Shown here: piece by piece, positions 1 through 8,813 of the stretch | Layout of the letters: each line of letters starts with the position of its first letter | Numbering within the stretch: position 1 is the first letter of the stretch | Assembly (NCBI RefSeq): GCF_030056665.1 | Contig: NZ_JASHIG010000009.1 | DNA: 64,000 bases | Direction: 5' to 3' (one strand) | DNA from: Flectobacillus roseus | Lineage (GTDB): Bacteria > Bacteroidota > Bacteroidia > Cytophagales > Spirosomataceae | Translations under genes and position numbers: made by a program | Notes under the pieces: model-generated | The model's database searches: none | What the model was told of the DNA's origin: nothing | Seen by the model: only the letters and a program-made list of their open reading frames with translations

Positions 1-236
1 TCTAAAACTATCAATCCATTCCCTACGAATGTATTTGCCCCCTTTTTATTAGAGGATTTTTTCCATTCGCCTTTGCTGACATCATAATACCAATCACCAA
101 GATTTAAATGCTCCAACCAAACACAATCCAGTAATTCGTCAGGTAAGTAATTTTCAAGACCGCAGTTTCCCAAATCTAAAAAGGGGTTTTTAGTCTTTTT
201 GTTTTCAGCAATTAGTTGTAGGGCAAGTTCGCTCAT
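1..236 (-). CDS. Leucine-rich-repeat protein, N-terminal part (cut by window edge)
   Basis: An ATG at 236 (minus strand) opens a frame that runs without a stop to the window edge, giving 78 residues. The protein begins MSELALQLIAENK and continues with LRR-like text (LDLGNCGLENYLPDELLDC, then WLEHLNLG). This opening resembles the N-termini of Bacteroidota leucine-rich-repeat proteins, some of which go on to Roc-COR or TIR domains. Only one to two repeats are visible, so the downstream domains and the function cannot be told. The gene starts 45 bp beyond the stop of the uvrB fragment. Confidence 0.6.
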   Translation of the reverse strand, partial: MSELALQLIAENKKTKNPFLDLGNCGLENYLPDELLDCVWLEHLNLGDWYYDVSKGEWKKSSNKKGANTFVGNGLIVL

Positions 237-281
237 CGTAGTTGGTTTTAAAGTATTTTATCAATCATTCAAGCCTAAATT

Positions 282-590
282 CTACTTCTTCTCCAGCAGT
301 TTTTTCAAGGCAAGCATTTCATCTCTGAGGCGAGCGGCGGCGATAAAGTCGAGTTCTTTGGCGGCTTTTTCCATGTTGTTTTGTACCAGTTTGAGTTGTT
401 TTTCTAGCTCTTCCTTGCTCATGTATGCCGTTACGGGGTCGGCGGCGAGTTCGGCTTTTTCAGGTTCTATGTAGTAGTTTTGTTTGGTTGGTTTACCCAT
501 CATGTAGGCAATAGACGTTTGCTCCATAATCTCCTGTTTCGAGCGGAGAATGGTGCGAGGCACAATGCCGTTGGCTTCGTTATACCTCGC
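282..590 (-). pseudogene. uvrB: uvrB 3' fragment (UvrB C-terminus with UVR motif)
   Basis: About 103 codons match the end of the excinuclease ABC subunit B: YNEANGIVPRTI, followed by the C-terminal UVR motif that contacts UvrC (LDFIAAARLRDEMLALKKLL). The helicase motor, DNA-binding domain and beta-hairpin that make up the first ~570 residues are absent. Homology begins abruptly at Ala-Arg (codons 590-585), exactly where repeat copy E1 starts. The open frame does extend into the repeat and finds an ATG at 614 (MLDRNPAL), but those residues are translated repeat. I infer a broken or partly duplicated uvrB; a full copy should exist elsewhere. Confidence 0.75.
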
Positions 591-641
591 TAGTGCTGGA
601 TTCCTATCCAGCACTCTTTTTTCTAGGGATTCTATCCTTCA
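591..641. repeat. Interspersed hairpin repeat E, copy 1
   Basis: The hairpin GTGCTGGATTCCTATCCAGCAC (arms GTGCTGGAT/ATCCAGCAC) is followed by a T-run and the tail AGGGATTCTATCCTT. The same unit recurs at 2248-2300 and 3601-3653. This copy abuts the truncated end of the uvrB fragment. Confidence 0.8.
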
Positions 642-671
642 TAATAGGCTATAGTTTCCTGCAAAGTTTTA

Positions 672-2102
672 TCATTTTCGATAATCTAATGGAGGCTTTC
701 TATCACCTGCCAAGGATTTATATTCAAATGTTTTTGTTCCTCTTCTTTGATATAATTCCTCTTTGGCTTGTTCAATCAAATTGGGTGATTTAAACAAGTT
801 TTGAGCCGTAAGGGCAATCGTTTGGGCGGCGTTCATCATGCCTTTATGCCCAATACTCATACCATTGCAGGCAACCGCTTGCCAACTATGGGCAGGTACG
901 CCTGGCACCCATGTAGCCGTAGAAAGTCCAGCCGTAGGCGTTACCCAACTCACATCGCCCACATCTGTAGAGGCAGGAAATGCTAAGTCTGTGGTATAAG
1001 GACGTACCGTTTGAGCAGAACTGATGGGGGCAAGTGTTTGGGCATTTACCGTCTGGCGAATTTTTTCGGCAAAAGCTATTTCTTCGGCTGTGTAAGGCAC
1101 GCCTCCTACTTTTTCAAGGCTTTTTTGCATTTCTTTTGCCAAAATATCATTGGGTAGTAAATTGTATAATCCTGCCAAAATTTCGTAGCTCATTTTCGTT
1201 TCTGTGCCATGTGCTGCTGCTTCTGCGGTTTTGAGGAGGCGTTGCCAAATCTCTTCTAAACCCTGTGCTGTAGGGTTACGAATCGTGTATTCGACCATCG
1301 CATAATCGGGTACGATGTTGGAGGTAAGTCCGCCGTTTTTAATCACATAATGAATACGTGTTTCGGGAGAAATATGTTCTCGCATCAAATTTACCATATA
1401 GTTCATGGCTTCAACGGCATCTAAAGCCGAGCGACCTTTTTCGGGACTAGCCGAGGCATGAGCCGCCAAGCCCGAAAAGCTAAAATTGGCTACTCGATAC
1501 GCCAGAGACGAGTTCGGACTAGCGTTGTTGTTATCGCCCGGGTGCCAATGCAACACCGCATCAATATCTTTGAAAACACCCTCTTTCACCAAATAGGTTT
1601 TGCCACCGCCAGCACCTTCTTCGGCTGGTGTGCCAATCAAGCGGATTGTCCCTTTGATATGAGCTTTTGCCATCCAATTTTTTGTAGCAATAGCGGCTGC
1701 AACCGAGCCTACACCAAACAAGTTGTGTCCGCAAGCATGGCCATAAGCATTCACAAATTTAGCTTTTCTGAAAGGTACTGCTTCTTGTGATAAACCGGGC
1801 AAGGCATCCATTTCTGCCAAAATACCAATCACAGGAGAGCCAGTACCATAGGTAGCCACAAAAGCTGTTTGCATCGCTCCAACCCCTTTTTGTATTTGAA
1901 AACCAGCCGCTTGCAACTCTTCTATCAGGGCATTGGAGGTTTTGTCTTCTAAATATCCCGGTTCGGCCCATTGCCAAATTTTATCAGACAAGGCAGTGTA
2001 TTGGGTATATTTTTGTTGTAATTCTTGGGTAATTTCTTGTTGTGCCATCGCACACGGAATACCTACCCAAAGGCAAAGGCATACATACAGTAGTTTTTTC
2101 AT
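672..2102 (-). CDS. Secreted M20-family amidohydrolase (AbgB-like)
   Basis: A 476-residue protein resembling M20D metallopeptidases of the p-aminobenzoyl-glutamate hydrolase B type. The ATG at 2102 is preferred over one at 2162 because it begins a good signal peptide (MKKLLYVCLCLWVGIPCAMA). Metal-binding motifs are visible: GILAEMDALPG (Asp ligand), YGHACGHN (His), TPAEEGAGGGK (the catalytic/ligand Glu pair) and VLHWHPGD. The dimerisation domain starts near AAHASASPEKGRSALDA. Family members cleave amide bonds of N-acylated amino acids or folate breakdown products; the substrate here is unknown. Export to the periplasm is inferred from the signal peptide. The gene stands alone between repeat copies. 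Confidence 0.85.
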   Translation of the reverse strand: MKKLLYVCLCLWVGIPCAMAQQEITQELQQKYTQYTALSDKIWQWAEPGYLEDKTSNALIEELQAAGFQIQKGVGAMQTAFVATYGTGSPVIGILAEMDALPGLSQEAVPFRKAKFVNAYGHACGHNLFGVGSVAAAIATKNWMAKAHIKGTIRLIGTPAEEGAGGGKTYLVKEGVFKDIDAVLHWHPGDNNNASPNSSLAYRVANFSFSGLAAHASASPEKGRSALDAVEAMNYMVNLMREHISPETRIHYVIKNGGLTSNIVPDYAMVEYTIRNPTAQGLEEIWQRLLKTAEAAAHGTETKMSYEILAGLYNLLPNDILAKEMQKSLEKVGGVPYTAEEIAFAEKIRQTVNAQTLAPISSAQTVRPYTTDLAFPASTDVGDVSWVTPTAGLSTATWVPGVPAHSWQAVACNGMSIGHKGMMNAAQTIALTAQNLFKSPNLIEQAKEELYQRRGTKTFEYKSLAGDRKPPLDYRK

Positions 2103-2247
2103 GGTTTTAGTTTGGGTGAATGAGTGGAAAACAATATTTTGACGTATTTTCACTAATATCAAATTTAACCCATGAGCAAATCTAAATCAAGCAAGTAGCA
2201 GAATGTTATTTTGAAAATTTCCAAGCAAAATCTTTACAATGAAAAAA

Positions 2248-2300
2248 GAGTGCTGGATTCCAATCCAGCACTCCTTTTTTCCTAGGATTCTATCTTTTAT
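2248..2300. repeat. Interspersed hairpin repeat E, copy 2
   Basis: Near-identical to copies at 591 and 3601: perfect stem with arms GAGTGCTGGATT/AATCCAGCACTC, then a T-run, then CCTAGGATTCTATC. Flanking A- and T-runs on both sides mean it could end transcription in both directions. Confidence 0.8.
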
Positions 2301-2351
2301 TGAGGTTATCTATTGGAAACCTAACTTGAATGGGCAAGTTTGACCAATATT

Positions 2352-3527
2352 TTAAGTCGTCACTAGCCCAGAGAAGATTCCAATGAGGATAATTAAAAAG
2401 AATAAAAATGAGTAAGATATAGTCAGTAGTATGAACTTTACAAGCGTTTTTACCCAACTTTGCTGATATACGTTTTTGATAGAAATCATGAAATACACTA
2501 GACTCAGAATTACTACAAATAATACAATGTATCCTGAATAATCATAATAATCTTGATTGAAAAAGTATTTGTATAAATCACTCAGCAATTCACATATTGC
2601 CCAAAATACAAAAATAGCAGAGTGGGTATATAAGGTAAACACAAGGTGTTGAAAGTAATACCGCCACTTGGTACGCCTTTCGAAAAACCATAAGATATAG
2701 GCTGCAAACGGTAATAGAATAAACATGATTGTCGGCAGATAATTGTTGAACAACATCGTTCTGCCATTTATTTCAGATTTTAATCCATACTTTTCTTCAA
2801 GATAGCGATGGTATTCCTTCACAATACTATTTTTGATAGTTTTCCTGACAGGGAAGAATGTAGATATTCCCTTAGCCGTCAACACGGAATCTAAAGCCTC
2901 ATCATTTAATTGAAAGTAGTAGGTGATGGAATCTTTTGGAATAATGAGTTTTTTGAAAAGACCTAAATAAAATTTGGAGCCATCTTTTCTAGCATTATAC
3001 TCTTTTTGAGCATCTTTCATACCTTTTCTGAATTCATCCAGATTACTTTTTGAGACAGTATCTGGTTCTGATTCGAGGTTATGCGAAAGGTCTTTTTTTA
3101 ATTGTCTAGCAAAGTTTCTACCGCTATTATAGTCTCTATTTTCGGCTTTTCTCAGCGAATCAATGGTGTTTTTGCTCTGTAACTGAGTATTGCTATCTTT
3201 TTTCAGAAGGTCTGAACTCATGATGAAAAAAAAGATAGCACTCACCCCAAAATACATTCTTACAGGGTGCATATATTTAACTCTTTTCCCTGAGTTAAAT
3301 GCTAAAGTCAGTTTACCCGGATGCGTGAATATAATTTTTACCGTTTCGATAAACTTGGTTTCAAAAAAAGTAATACCTCCAATAAACTCCATGATTAGGT
3401 CTTTCATGGGTGCATTCAAATTGTGATTTTCTTGTCCACAATCGTGGCAATAATTTTCATTGCGTTCTAGGACAGTTTCACAGTTTGGGCATAAATGGGT
3501 TTTACGGCGTACTTTTCTTTTTCGCAT
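2352..3527 (-). CDS. DUF3667 membrane protein with zinc ribbon
   Basis: A 391-residue protein of the DUF3667 family common in Bacteroidota. The N-terminus carries a four-cysteine zinc ribbon (CPNC, then CHDC about 16 residues later). The family core follows: FIGGITFFETKFIETV, a HPGKL motif and a YMHPVRMY motif. A hydrophobic segment near residues 95-110 (FGVSAIFFFIM) precedes a long charged, probably soluble region of about 150 residues. Four further membrane segments lie between about residues 265 and 390. The function is unknown. There is no operon partner. Confidence 0.8.
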   Translation of the reverse strand: MRKRKVRRKTHLCPNCETVLERNENYCHDCGQENHNLNAPMKDLIMEFIGGITFFETKFIETVKIIFTHPGKLTLAFNSGKRVKYMHPVRMYFGVSAIFFFIMSSDLLKKDSNTQLQSKNTIDSLRKAENRDYNSGRNFARQLKKDLSHNLESEPDTVSKSNLDEFRKGMKDAQKEYNARKDGSKFYLGLFKKLIIPKDSITYYFQLNDEALDSVLTAKGISTFFPVRKTIKNSIVKEYHRYLEEKYGLKSEINGRTMLFNNYLPTIMFILLPFAAYILWFFERRTKWRYYFQHLVFTLYTHSAIFVFWAICELLSDLYKYFFNQDYYDYSGYIVLFVVILSLVYFMISIKNVYQQSWVKTLVKFILLTISYSFLFFLIILIGIFSGLVTT

Positions 3528-3600
3528 AATAAAATAGTAGTATGGTAGTATTTGAAATGAGGCTATACAAATGTAGATGTTTTTAGAAAAAACTCATAGC

Positions 3601-3653
3601 TAGTGCTGGATTCCAATCCAGCACCCTTTTTTTCTAAGGATTCTATCCTTTTT
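3601..3653. repeat. Interspersed hairpin repeat E, copy 3
   Basis: Third copy of the GTGCTGGATTCC/GGAATCCAGCAC hairpin with T-run and AGGATTCTATCC tail. It lies 15 bp beyond the stop of the DUF4260 gene. Confidence 0.8.
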
Positions 3654-3668
3654 GATTTGCTTAGGGTA

Positions 3669-4034
3669 TCACTTTTTCCCTACCCAACCTAAATGTGTAT
3701 GCTGAAAACTGTCAGTATATTTAAGTCCATAGCCCAAAGCTCTGTCCATAGCCGAATGTCCAAATAAAATAATACCAGATAAAATTAGAAGGTCATGATT
3801 TAGCCAATATCCAAGCGCAAGTATAGCGATAGCCAATAGTTTGTGATGAAATAGGTTGTATCCCCAAGCCCCAACTTTAGTATTCAATAAATACCCCAAC
3901 ATCGAAATATCTGGCAGCAGAATACAAGCAGGATATATCCACCAAGCATAATCTAATTGCTGAAATAATACGATAGAAAGAAGTAGCTGACCAAGTTCTT
4001 CTAATTTGAGGAGGAAATTCATATCTTTTGTCAT
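3669..4034 (-). CDS. DUF4260 small membrane protein
   Basis: About 121 residues from the ATG at 4034 (a second ATG at 4022 is equally plausible; the ATG at 4073 would add an atypical polar leader). The sequence fits the DUF4260 family: LLKLEELGQLLLSI at the start, and the characteristic ending LGYGLKYTDSFQHTHLGWVGKK. Three or four hydrophobic helices fill most of the chain (SIVLFQQLDYAWWIY, LAIAILALGYWL, LLILSGIILFGHSAMDRA). The function is unknown. It follows the Crp/Fnr gene with about 65 bp between, so regulation by or with that gene is possible but unproven. Confidence 0.75.
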   Translation of the reverse strand: MTKDMNFLLKLEELGQLLLSIVLFQQLDYAWWIYPACILLPDISMLGYLLNTKVGAWGYNLFHHKLLAIAILALGYWLNHDLLILSGIILFGHSAMDRALGYGLKYTDSFQHTHLGWVGKK

Positions 4035-4099
4035 GTTCGTTTTTGTTTTTGTGATGACACAAAATTCGAGCATTTAAAAGTATTCACTCTTGACAAAAA

Positions 4100-4678
4100 T
4101 CAAGAACTTTCAGATTTGCGTTTTCTGATTCGACTAAAGGTTTCGGCGCTCATACCCAACACCGAGGCTATGTATTGAAGCGGTACTTGATTGAAAAGTT
4201 CTTTATTTTGTTCAAAATACGCATCATAACGCTCTTCGGCGGTCATTGATAGGTGTGAAAACACACGATTTTCAATCATCGCAAAACATTTGACGATGAA
4301 TCTTTTTTCAATATCGAGCCACTTGGGAAATTCCTGGCAGAGTTTGAGATAATTTTTTTTCGAAAGGGTCAAAAGTTCAACATCTGTAAATGCTTGAATC
4401 GACCAGCGATTGGGCTGGTTAAAGAAAAAACCTGCTATTTCGGTAATAAGATAATTTTCGGTCGAAATCCATTGGGTAATTTCCTTTCCATCTACAACAG
4501 CATAAACCCTGAGAATCCCACTTTTAATGAGACTCAGCTTATCACAAACTTTATCCGATTGGGTAAAATAAGCATTTCTGGAAAGTTTTTCTTCTTTAAA
4601 ATAGGAGCGAAGGAGTTCCAACTCAGCCTCAGTAAGTTGTCCGAAGTTGTCCTGAATAATAAGGTTAAAGTCTTGCAC
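4100..4678 (-). CDS. Crp/Fnr-family transcriptional regulator
   Basis: The open frame is longer (from 4804), but its first 42 residues overlap the upstream gene and are not family-like. A GTG at 4678 gives 192 residues, the usual length for Bacteroidota Crp/Fnr proteins, and begins just before the conserved FGQLTEAELELLRSYFKEEKL. A cyclic-nucleotide-binding-type beta-barrel follows (SGILRVYAVVDGKEITQWI) and the chain ends in a short HTH (LQYIASVLGMSAETFSRIRKR). No FNR-type cysteine cluster is evident, so a redox Fe-S role is unlikely. The start lies 11 bp after the 4690-5061 stop, suggesting co-transcription. Confidence 0.8.
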   Translation of the reverse strand: MQDFNLIIQDNFGQLTEAELELLRSYFKEEKLSRNAYFTQSDKVCDKLSLIKSGILRVYAVVDGKEITQWISTENYLITEIAGFFFNQPNRWSIQAFTDVELLTLSKKNYLKLCQEFPKWLDIEKRFIVKCFAMIENRVFSHLSMTAEERYDAYFEQNKELFNQVPLQYIASVLGMSAETFSRIRKRKSESS

Positions 4679-4689
4679 AAAAAGAGTGG

Positions 4690-5061
4690 TTATAAATCTT
4701 GAGCATTTTCTCGATATAGATAGAAAATTGTAATCAGTTGGTTGGTTGCTGTATCCCAAAACATCATGTAAGCTTTTTCCTCGGTAGTAAAAGTATTCAA
4801 ACACACTTCTTTCGCTGAAGAACTTAAGAGTTGTTTAATCGCTTCTTCCCAAGAACTTATTTCTTCATTCTCAAAAAACTTCCTTTTTAAACTTTTGTTG
4901 ATTCGTAACCTTGTAGTGTATAATCCTGTTAGGTACTCTCTCGTTTGAACTATTTCTTTCAGAACACTCTCAGGATTTTGTTGGAGAGCTACTGCACATT
5001 CTTGCGCCAGAAAAGACTCCTTTTCTGCTTGAAGGCCATTTAAAATTTGTTCCTGTGTCAT
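4690..5061 (-). CDS. Hypothetical protein (123 aa)
   Basis: I do not recognise this protein. It is a soluble-looking, Glu/Gln-rich, mostly helical chain starting MTQEQILNGLQAEKESFLAQ, with a hydrophobic, aromatic ending (MMFWDTATNQLITIFYLYREN). No signal peptide or convincing membrane span is seen. Its stop lies 11 bp upstream of the proposed GTG start of the Crp/Fnr gene, so the two are probably one transcript. Confidence 0.6.
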   Translation of the reverse strand: MTQEQILNGLQAEKESFLAQECAVALQQNPESVLKEIVQTREYLTGLYTTRLRINKSLKRKFFENEEISSWEEAIKQLLSSSAKEVCLNTFTTEEKAYMMFWDTATNQLITIFYLYRENAQDL

Positions 5062-5172
5062 TTAGAATTGGTTTTGGATAAAAGGTGTCAAAGATATATG
5101 TAAGATTATTGAATAATGTCTGTAGAATTTCAAGCTTTAAAGAGAGGGTTAGCGTGGTAAGAACGAGGTATG

Positions 5173-5526
5173 TTAAGTTCTTAAAATCTTATCCATTTTT
5201 TTGCCCTTTGCTAGTTCATCAACTAATTTATCTAAATATCGGATTTGTTGCATCAATTTATCTTCAATATCTTCTATGCGGTATCCGCAAATGACCCCAG
5301 TAATTTTATGAGCATTTGGATTTATCTGAGGAGCTTCTGCAAAAAAGGTTTCAAAGTCTATTTTTTGCTCAATAATTTGTAGAATATTGGCAACATCATA
5401 GCCTGTTAACCAACAAATCACCTCATGTAATTCGTCTACAGTACGTCCTTTTTTCTCAACTTTCTGTACATAGTGAGGATATACACTCGCAAAAGACATT
5501 TTGAAAACTCTGGTATTTGTATTCAT
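5173..5526 (-). CDS. DUF2200 family protein
   Basis: A 117-residue soluble protein with the hallmark DUF2200 text throughout: RVFKMSFASVYPHYVQKVEK, GRTVDELHEVICWLTGY, the block ending ETFFAEAPQINPNA, ITGVICGYRIEDIED, and the C-terminal IRYLDKLVDELAKGKKMDKI. Length is normal for the family. The function is unknown. It is isolated from the next minus-strand gene by about 110 bp. Confidence 0.85.
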   Translation of the reverse strand: MNTNTRVFKMSFASVYPHYVQKVEKKGRTVDELHEVICWLTGYDVANILQIIEQKIDFETFFAEAPQINPNAHKITGVICGYRIEDIEDKLMQQIRYLDKLVDELAKGKKMDKILRT

Positions 5527-5710
5527 GAGTAAAGTGAAAGGTTAACTGACAAGTTTATTAGTAGTTTAAATTTACTGTTTTTCAACAAAAATCTACTGTT
5601 TGACACAAGGGAATTTCTAGCCTAAGCTCTATAAATAAAATTCCCAAAAGGAAATAAGTCATGCAAAATAAGATTTAATAAGCTGAAGCTATTTTATTAT
5701 TTTTTATAAA

Positions 5711-5877
5711 AGCGCCGTAGATGCGAAAGTTTGGTAGCATAATTCCTTAGAAAAATTTTAAAAGACCGCCGTAGGTGCGAAAGAATTCAAAATAGTCTGT
5801 TTTCTTTCGCACCTACGGCGCTCCTTTATGGGTTCAGTAAAAAGTTCATTACTACCAAACTGTCGCTCCTACGGAGC
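5711..5877. repeat. Nested inverted-repeat structure in a 490-bp gene-free gap
   Basis: The inner arms 5767-5785 and 5802-5820 are perfect 19-bp inverted copies (CGCCGTAGGTGCGAAAGAA and its complement) with a 16-nt loop. Imperfect outer arms (5711-5737, GCGCCGTAGATGCGAAAG plus TTTGGTA; 5851-5877, TACCAAACTGTCGCTCC) enclose them. No gene is visible in 5527-6015. Confidence 0.85.
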
Positions 5878-6015
5878 TGATGTAAAAGATTGGTGAGTAA
5901 GTGGGCTTGTCATTTTTAAAAATATATTCTGCCGTTCTGCTTCGCTTTTTATTTCGAGCACAAACCACCAAAATATGAGGTCGTTCTGTCATAAATGTTT
6001 TTTAGATATTCGATA

Positions 6016-6342
6016 CTAATGCGACACCATTTTCAATCCGATAATAGAGCCAATTAAAGTACTGATAAAAAATAGGCGCCAAAAAGTAGCCGGTTCTTTA
6101 AAAACAAGGATTCCCAAAAGTACTGTTCCAACAGCACCGATGCCTGTCCAAACAGCATAAGCTGTAGCAATAGGAAGCGATTCAATAGCTTTCATCAAAA
6201 GCCCCATGCTGATAAAAAGCGCTATTCCAAATCCTGCATACCAAAGATATACCTCGTTTCCTGTACTTTCTTTTACTTTGCCCAAACAAAAAGCAAAGGC
6301 TACCTCAAATAGCCCTGCAATAATTAACCATATCCAATTCAT
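6016..6342 (-). CDS. SMR-family small exporter (SugE/Gdx-like)
   Basis: A 108-residue protein with four membrane helices from the ATG at 6342 (MNWIWLIIAGLFEVAF); the ATG at 6369 adds nine polar residues and is less likely. The membrane-embedded Glu shared by all SMR proteins is at position 13. The signature LPIATAYAVWTGIGAVG resembles the SugE/Gdx branch, whose studied members export guanidinium or quaternary amines as antiparallel dimers. Specificity cannot be settled from one sequence. It lies 78 bp downstream of a Crp/Fnr gene on the same strand, a likely regulator. Confidence 0.85.
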   Translation of the reverse strand: MNWIWLIIAGLFEVAFAFCLGKVKESTGNEVYLWYAGFGIALFISMGLLMKAIESLPIATAYAVWTGIGAVGTVLLGILVFKEPATFWRLFFISTLIGSIIGLKMVSH

Positions 6343-6420
6343 ATTTCTTGTGTTAAAATTCACAAGCAAAGTTCTGCATCGGAAAAGGAAAATAATTTTA
6401 CAAATGTTAAAAAATACTTT

Positions 6421-6984
6421 TTATCGAATCTCAGCTCTAATTCTACTCAGACTCACTTGACTAATTCCAAGATATGAAGCAATATGTCCTAATTGCACTC
6501 GCTGAATTAGGTCAGGATGTAATTCTAGAAGTTCATGATAGCGTTCGCTGGCGGTTCTGAATTGTCGGGCAATAAATCTTTCTTCCGTTTTGATGAGTTC
6601 TAGTTCAGCCAATTTGCGTCCCCAATTAGCGATATGTATATCACTCTGATAAAGGTCTTCCAACACCTCTGTTTTTAACTGATACAGTTCACAATCTTCT
6701 AATAGCTCTACATCTTCGTAGCCTTTTTGTCCAATGACATAGCTTTTTAAAGACATCAATGTATCTCCTTCTTTGCAAAACAGAAAAGTAATCTCATTGT
6801 CAGGCGTTTGAGTATAGAGCCTTGCAATTCCTTTTTTGATAAAATAAACACTACTTTCCACTTTATTGGCTCGCAGTAGAATATGACCTTTCGGGAAACT
6901 AACCTCAGAAATATGCCCTTCCAGCTTTTGCATAGATGCTTCAGGAAGAGGGTAAATTGTATTTGAAATTTGTGATAAAATCAT
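6421..6984 (-). CDS. Crp/Fnr-family transcriptional regulator
   Basis: A 187-residue protein with an N-terminal cyclic-nucleotide-binding-like barrel (FPKGHILLRANKVESSVYFI, GIARLYTQTPDNEITFLF) and a C-terminal HTH (LGHIASYLGISQVSLSRIRAEI). It is the standard short form found in Bacteroidota. The start codon sits 1 bp after the stop of the 6986-7537 gene, and the SMR exporter follows after 78 bp, so the three are probably one operon. Control of the exporter is an inference from position. Confidence 0.85.
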   Translation of the reverse strand: MILSQISNTIYPLPEASMQKLEGHISEVSFPKGHILLRANKVESSVYFIKKGIARLYTQTPDNEITFLFCKEGDTLMSLKSYVIGQKGYEDVELLEDCELYQLKTEVLEDLYQSDIHIANWGRKLAELELIKTEERFIARQFRTASERYHELLELHPDLIQRVQLGHIASYLGISQVSLSRIRAEIR

Positions 6985-6985
6985 G

Positions 6986-7537
6986 CTAGTTGGAATCGAT
7001 TGTCTCCCATTCTCCTTTTTTGAAATAGAGATTATTGAATTTTGGAGAATAGAAAACTAAATGAAAGTCCCACCTATGTCGATAGGTAGTGGGATTGGAA
7101 CTTAAGATATGGTGTGTTGGCTGAGGCATGTTTATGAGTAAATGTTCAGAAACATAGTTTTCTGTAACGCTGATTTTGCCAACATAAGTTTGTATGATTT
7201 TTTCTTTTTCGGTTACATAAAAATAGATGGAGTCGTTATTCTTTATTTCAAATCGAAAATGATTGTATTGCCAATCGGCTTGTTTTCCCGAAAAATAGGA
7301 TCTATCTACAATGTATTGTCCATAGTAATCATCTTTTTCTAGATTTGGTTTTCCTAATATCCACTTTAGACTAGATAAAAACATAGTTATCGCCAAAAGA
7401 CCTAGCCACAAGAAACCAACGATTTTCCCCCAATGGTGTTTCCTTGTTACGAACCATGTAATCAAAAGAATGGCTGATAGAGGAACCACAAATAATATCA
7501 TAAATAGGGAAAATCCGAAGCCCATAAGCAAATGCAA
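6986..7537 (-). CDS. Hypothetical membrane-anchored protein (183 aa)
   Basis: Two hydrophobic helices open the protein (about residues 5-29, FGFSLFMILFVVPLSAILLI, and 36-61, WGKIVGFLWLGLLAITMFL). A soluble domain of about 120 residues rich in Tyr, Phe and His follows. I recognise no family. The stop is 1 bp from the start of the downstream Crp/Fnr gene. The start could also be the ATG four codons in. Confidence 0.6.
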   Translation of the reverse strand: MHLLMGFGFSLFMILFVVPLSAILLITWFVTRKHHWGKIVGFLWLGLLAITMFLSSLKWILGKPNLEKDDYYGQYIVDRSYFSGKQADWQYNHFRFEIKNNDSIYFYVTEKEKIIQTYVGKISVTENYVSEHLLINMPQPTHHILSSNPTTYRHRWDFHLVFYSPKFNNLYFKKGEWETIDSN

Positions 7538-7675
7538 GTTATTAGTTAACAGTATATCCGTTATTAGAATAAACTCATAATCAGAAAGGTATATTCAATG
7601 TGTACCGAGGGTTTATTATAAATGTAATCTTGTCTGTTACTTATGTCATTAAAATTTGAGATGAATATCTGTAGA

Positions 7676-8083
7676 TTATTTGACAAAATCCAAATTCTGA
7701 ATTTTATCAATGCAAGCCTCAACCGAATCATCCGTAGACTTCAATTGATATTTTAAATGCCAATTTTTACTTTTCACCAAAAATATTCCTAAAGATTTTT
7801 CGAAGTAAGCTTCTACTTTGCTGTCTACACCTGCATCAGGATTGGTAAACTTTAAAATTTGAAGAGATTTTTGATGTAAAGTATAGGCAAAAGAATCTAC
7901 AACGACCATCCTATCTGAACCATGAGGAATACGATTCACCCAGAGAGTATCGGATTTGTCAAGTTCTTGCTTAATCACGTAAAAGCTATTGTCTTTTTGG
8001 GATACTGCTTTTTGTTTTTGGTTACAAGAGTAAAGGCTAATAATTGCGATGACACACAAAATTTTTGAAGTAGTTTTAACCAT
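7676..8083 (-). CDS. Hypothetical lipoprotein (135 aa)
   Basis: The N-terminus MVKTTSKILCVIAIISLYSC ends in a lipobox-like LYSC, with Cys20 as the probable lipidated residue. The mature part is a small alpha/beta-looking domain with no motif I recognise. It is monocistronic, 138 bp upstream of the 6986-7537 group. Confidence 0.6.
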   Translation of the reverse strand: MVKTTSKILCVIAIISLYSCNQKQKAVSQKDNSFYVIKQELDKSDTLWVNRIPHGSDRMVVVDSFAYTLHQKSLQILKFTNPDAGVDSKVEAYFEKSLGIFLVKSKNWHLKYQLKSTDDSVEACIDKIQNLDFVK

Positions 8084-8813
8084 GAAGTTATGTCTATAAA
8101 CCAGCGCTTTAAGGGTTTGGGAAAACTCAAAACAAAGATGTGAATATTCATTGGGTAACCTGCCTTTAGCTCACAAAATGAAAATAATTAGGGTATTTAC
8201 AGGGGTATTCTTGCTTATGTATCTTGAAAGAATAAAATGGAGTTTTGTTTTAAAATATATTGGGTGATAAGTTAACCCCAATTCAATCAAGTAATTAGTA
8301 CAATCCCAAGAATAAATTTGACTCATAATTAGCGAAAATTTGCTAAATGTATTTAGTTAATTATTTGGTAAAACTTCGTTTGTCATGGAATAATATTGTG
8401 TTGGCTGATACTTTAAGATAAAATTCTTTGTTTTATCCTGTTTAGTACAATAAACGAAGATGTTATAAGGATTAGACAATATCTTAGAAAAACTTCTTCA
8501 AAAATTAGAATAAATAAAGATTAGCGTCAAAAAAAGCGTTGTAAGGGATAGGTTTTGAAGTGAAATTGGATACTTGAACAAAAATGCCACTCTCAAAAAA
8601 GTATAACGTTTAGCACGAAAAAAATTAGATTGTCGTGGAATTGTGAAATTTCTTCCCTAATTTTGCACCCGAAAAGAGTTAGTAAGTTTAAGATGTAATA
8701 AACCCCAGCCAAGCAAAGCGAAAAAAATCTCTTTCCTTATCTTGTAAAGGACTTGCATCCAACGAATAACCTCTCAAATCGAATTCCAAAATCACAAATC
8801 CAACTATAAAGAA
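8084..8813. other. 730-bp gene-free region upstream of atpA
   Basis: No supported ORF (a 30-codon frame at 8178 is too weak to call). The stretch is AT-rich and contains the likely atpA promoter near 8658. None of the other F1/Fo genes are here. Confidence 0.6.
8658..8665 (+). promoter_or_regulatory. Putative atpA promoter -7 element
   Basis: TAATTTTG fits the Bacteroidota -7 consensus TAnnTTTG. No clear TTTG is seen at -33. It would give a 5' leader of about 140 nt before atpA. Confidence 0.5.

Noticed and set aside
4679..4804. N-terminal extension of the Crp/Fnr frame
   Set aside because: It overlaps the upstream gene in another frame and is unlike the family; a GTG at 4678 gives the usual length.
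8178..8270. 30-codon ORF upstream of atpA
   Set aside because: Too short, with no ribosome-site or homology evidence.
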